Assembly: GCA_041581935.1 (NCBI GenBank)
Contig: JBFICP010000203.1
Location: 1-6,073, forward strand
Reading direction: 5' to 3'
Origin: JAABYT01 sp041581935
GTDB lineage: Bacteria > Pseudomonadota > Gammaproteobacteria > HK1
DNA: 6,073 nt
The notes below the pieces were generated by a model. The model worked only from the letters and a program-made list of their open reading frames with translations, did no database searches and was not told the origin of the DNA. Numbering within the stretch: the stretch's first letter is position 1; every line of letters begins with the position of its first letter. Position numbers and translations under genes: made by a program. Positions 4,120 to 6,073 of the stretch are shown here, piece after piece.

Positions 4120-5109
4120 TCATGAGGCCGGGTCGGTGCTCGCGACAAAACCGATCGCCTTATCGACGACGTTCGATAACTCTTGACCTGCGCAGAAGCG
4201 ACGAAAATTCTCTATGAACGCCGCGACGACATCTTCCTTGTAACCGATGTAATCGCCGGACATGTGCGGTGAGATGATGACATTGGGCATGTCCCACAAG
4301 GGGCTGTCCTGCGGCAGCGGCTCTACCGAGGTCACGTCCAGCGCCGCACCCGCAATTTCCCCGCGACGTAGCGCCTCGATGAGAGCGGATTGATCTACGA
4401 TGGCACCCCTTGCGACGTTGATGAGGCGGGCCGTCGGCTTCATGGCGCGCATCTGCGCGGCCCCGAACAGGCCACGGGTTTCGGCGGTCAGCGGCACGAT
4501 GATAATCACGTAGTCTGCCGCGGGCAGCACGCTATCGAGATTCTCCCGCGCGTGAACGACGGCAAAATCTTCATCGGTTGTGCGCGCTCGGCGCCCCACG
4601 CCCTCCACCTGCAAGCCCGCTCGATGGAGCAACCGCGCGATCTCGCGACCGATACTGCCGACTCCGACGATCAGTACCCGCGCGCCGATGACCAGCTCGC
4701 CAAGACGATGCTGCCAACGCCTCTCCACCTGATGCAGCGTGGTTTCGGGAAATCGTTTTGCAAAGCTCAAAATCAGGCCGAGCACGTACTCCGCCATGGC
4801 CCGATCGTAGATACCGCGAGCATTGGTGAGCACGACGTCGCTCTCGACGAGCTCCGGAAACAAAACCGCATCGACACCGGCACCCGTCCAATGTATCCAC
4901 CGCAGACGATCGGCGTTCGGCCAAGCGTCGCGCAGATTTGTCTCACTGAAGCTCCAACCCAGCAATACGTCCGAACCGGGAAGCATTTCCGCAAGCTGCT
5001 CGACGTTACCGGCGAATCGCAGCTCCGCCTCGGTTGCAATGGCGTCGATGCCCGGCACCTGATCGGCCGCGCCGGCACCTTGAACGACGATGATGGGTCG
5101 TGCACTCAT
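4120..5109 (-). CDS. D-2-hydroxyacid dehydrogenase (NAD(P)-dependent)
   Basis: 329 residues, typical for the family, which interconverts 2-oxoacids and D-2-hydroxyacids in the cytosol. The dinucleotide fold is marked by G149-V-G-S-I-G154. The catalytic set is complete: R234 in NVARGAIVD, E263 in SVEPLP and H282 in SPHMSG. The substrate-domain signature WIHWTGAGVD is at residues 71-80. After the second strand of the nucleotide fold, the usual acidic residue that favours NAD is absent; GRRAR (172-176) suggests NADP(H), as in glyoxylate/hydroxypyruvate reductases. The exact substrate cannot be read from the sequence. The start ATG 5109-5107 fits the family N-terminus (MSARPIIVVQG). An upstream in-frame start at 5262 would add 51 atypical residues and overlap the divergent promoter. 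The Shine-Dalgarno sequence is poor: AAGGA lies 14 nt away. It is divergent from the crotonase gene, so both might be linked to acid metabolism, but that is only suggestive. Confidence 0.92.
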   Translation of the reverse strand: MSARPIIVVQGAGAADQVPGIDAIATEAELRFAGNVEQLAEMLPGSDVLLGWSFSETNLRDAWPNADRLRWIHWTGAGVDAVLFPELVESDVVLTNARGIYDRAMAEYVLGLILSFAKRFPETTLHQVERRWQHRLGELVIGARVLIVGVGSIGREIARLLHRAGLQVEGVGRRARTTDEDFAVVHARENLDSVLPAADYVIIIVPLTAETRGLFGAAQMRAMKPTARLINVARGAIVDQSALIEALRRGEIAGAALDVTSVEPLPQDSPLWDMPNVIISPHMSGDYIGYKEDVVAAFIENFRRFCAGQELSNVVDKAIGFVASTDPAS

Positions 5110-5145
5110 TCGCGACGAAGTTTTCCTTGCTGGCGGGTCGCGCCG

Positions 5146-5154
5146 ATTATGGCA
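5146..5154 (-). promoter_or_regulatory. Extended -10 promoter for the dehydrogenase gene
   Basis: On the minus strand TGC-CATAAT (5154-5146) combines an extended TGn with a five-of-six -10 hexamer. The predicted start is near 5139, giving a leader of about 30 nt before ATG 5109. No good -35 is seen. The location rules against the long N-terminal extension from 5262. Confidence 0.45.
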
Positions 5155-5203
5155 GTTTTTGTCGCAACTTTTGCCCCACGCATCCCCGCCCGCACTCGGG
5201 TGG

Positions 5204-5235
5204 GCCGTGAGAACGGCTCCGCCCGGTGCTATTCT
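5204..5235 (+). promoter_or_regulatory. Promoter and dyad before the crotonase gene
   Basis: The extended -10 TGC-TATTCT (5227-5235) predicts a start near 5242 and a 26-nt leader. The -35 area is occupied by an inverted repeat, GCCGT-GAGA-ACGGC (5204-5217), which could be an operator. It resembles the MFS promoter, where a dyad also replaces the -35 box. The in-frame GTG 5226 overlaps this element and is rejected as a start codon. Confidence 0.4.
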
Positions 5236-5267
5236 GCGGCCATCGCGCACGCCACCATCCACTATCG

Positions 5268-6056
5268 ATGACCAGCCCGTCTGCCAGCGACGAAGTCCGA
5301 CTCGAGCTCGACCAGCGCGCGCAGGGCTCGGTCTACCGGTTGACCGTCTCCCGGCCCGCGAAGCTCAACACCCTCAACAGCACCATGCTGTCTGCGATGC
5401 GTGCGGCACTTGCGCGTATCCGCACCGATGACGGCGCCCGGGCGGTTATTCTGCGCGGCGCTGGCGACCGAGCATGGATCGGCGGAGCCGACATCGGCGA
5501 GATGGCAGAGCTCGACAGCGCCGGCGCGCGACGCTTCGTCGCTCGATTGCACGACGTTTGCCGGGCATTACGCGAGCTGCCGGTGCCGGTCATTGCGCGC
5601 ATCGACGGGTATTGTCTCGGCGCGGGCCTGGAGATTGCAGCCTGCTGCGATCTGCGCATCGCATCGCAGACGAGCCGATTCGCGATGCCGGAGGTGCAGG
5701 TCGGCATTCCATCGGTTATCGAGGCCGCCCTGCTGCCCCGCCTGATCGGCAGTGGGCGGGCGCGCGATCTGGTGTTGACAGGTCGCCCGATCGATGCCGG
5801 GGAAGCCCTCTCCTGGGGTCTAGTGGAAACCGTGACAACGCCCGAGCGGCTCGATGTAACGATCGAGGAACGCCTGGCGATGATCCTCGATGCCGCACCC
5901 GGCGCCGTGCGAAGCCAAAAAGAGCTCTGTCGTCTGTGGGAAGAGCTGCCCCTCGACGAGGCGGTTCAAGCCGGGATGCGCGCCTTCGAGAATGCTTTTG
6001 ACACAGACGAGCCACAGACTTTCATGCGCCGTTTTCTCGAGCGCCGCCGCGACTGA
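5268..6056 (+). CDS. Enoyl-CoA hydratase/isomerase family protein (crotonase fold)
   Basis: A complete gene of 262 residues, the normal length for a single-domain crotonase. These cytosolic enzymes act on acyl-CoA thioesters, most often adding water to 2-enoyl-CoA in fatty-acid or amino-acid breakdown. The oxyanion-hole segments are W70-I-G-G-A-D-I-G-E and D113-G-Y-C-L-G-A-G-L-E. Both glutamates used for hydration are present: E122 (AGLEIAACCD) and E142 (FAMPEVQVG), 20 residues apart as in rat hydratase (E144/E164). The loop after E142, GIPSVIEAALLPRLIG, lacks the usual glycine pair, so the acyl pocket may differ and the substrate is open. The tail (TFMRRFLERRR) is typical. ATG 5268 is chosen because it agrees with the family N-terminus and the promoter position; no Shine-Dalgarno sequence is visible. 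The gene ends 17 bp before the window edge, so its downstream neighbour is unknown. Confidence 0.92.
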   Translation: MTSPSASDEVRLELDQRAQGSVYRLTVSRPAKLNTLNSTMLSAMRAALARIRTDDGARAVILRGAGDRAWIGGADIGEMAELDSAGARRFVARLHDVCRALRELPVPVIARIDGYCLGAGLEIAACCDLRIASQTSRFAMPEVQVGIPSVIEAALLPRLIGSGRARDLVLTGRPIDAGEALSWGLVETVTTPERLDVTIEERLAMILDAAPGAVRSQKELCRLWEELPLDEAVQAGMRAFENAFDTDEPQTFMRRFLERRRD

Positions 6057-6073
6057 CGCTCCACGGCGTGTCC

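Noticed and set aside
4390..5271. 293-codon plus-strand frame antisense to the dehydrogenase
   Set aside because: The dehydrogenase is certain from its motifs; the antisense translation shows no domain and ends in the next gene's start region.

Overview
The window looks like chromosomal DNA from a GC-rich proteobacterium, most likely a gammaproteobacterium. The reasons are an E. coli-type RelA C-terminus, a textbook sigma-54 promoter with an apparent IHF site, a consensus CRP-type palindrome, and strongly GC-biased third codon positions. This assignment is inference; no rRNA or marker gene is present. No phage, insertion sequence, CRISPR array, tRNA or rRNA was seen.

Layout. (1) 2-289: the C-terminal ACT domain of a RelA-type (p)ppGpp synthetase, cut by the left edge. 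It converges, 3 bp between stop codons, with a small minus-strand ORF (508-293) of unknown function. (2) 530-812: a regulatory region holding a palindrome facing the small ORF and, facing right, inverted repeats, an IHF-like site and a -24/-12 sigma-54 promoter. These lead into a 69-aa single-span membrane protein (813-1022). (3) 1096-2388: a 430-aa UMF1/Atg22-like MFS transporter. (4) 2389-2880: about 490 bp without a convincing gene. It contains a strongly foldable segment ending in a near-ideal intrinsic terminator (2570-2596), a weaker opposite-strand terminator-like hairpin, and a perfect TGTGA-N6-TCACA site. (5) 2917-3180: an 87-aa protein with CxxC and CxH motifs, whose translation start sits in a 13-bp tandem duplication. 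It converges with a 178-aa protein of unknown function (3726-3190, minus). (6) 3868-4089: a 73-aa protein with one membrane segment and an amphipathic tail, converging with a D-2-hydroxyacid dehydrogenase (5109-4120, minus). (7) 5268-6056: a complete crotonase-fold enoyl-CoA hydratase/isomerase, divergent from the dehydrogenase.

The genes do not form one obvious pathway. Most appear to be transcribed singly: nearly every gene has its own intergenic promoter candidate, and three convergent pairs have stop codons only 3-30 bp apart. Several promoter candidates share an extended -10 form (TGn plus a TAnnnT-like hexamer) with no good -35 box. The most interesting parts are the sigma-54 enhancer-type promoter driving a tiny membrane protein, the structured segment with its terminator at about 2445-2596, and the CRP-type site before the Cys-rich small protein. 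I see no clear evidence of a multi-gene novel system.
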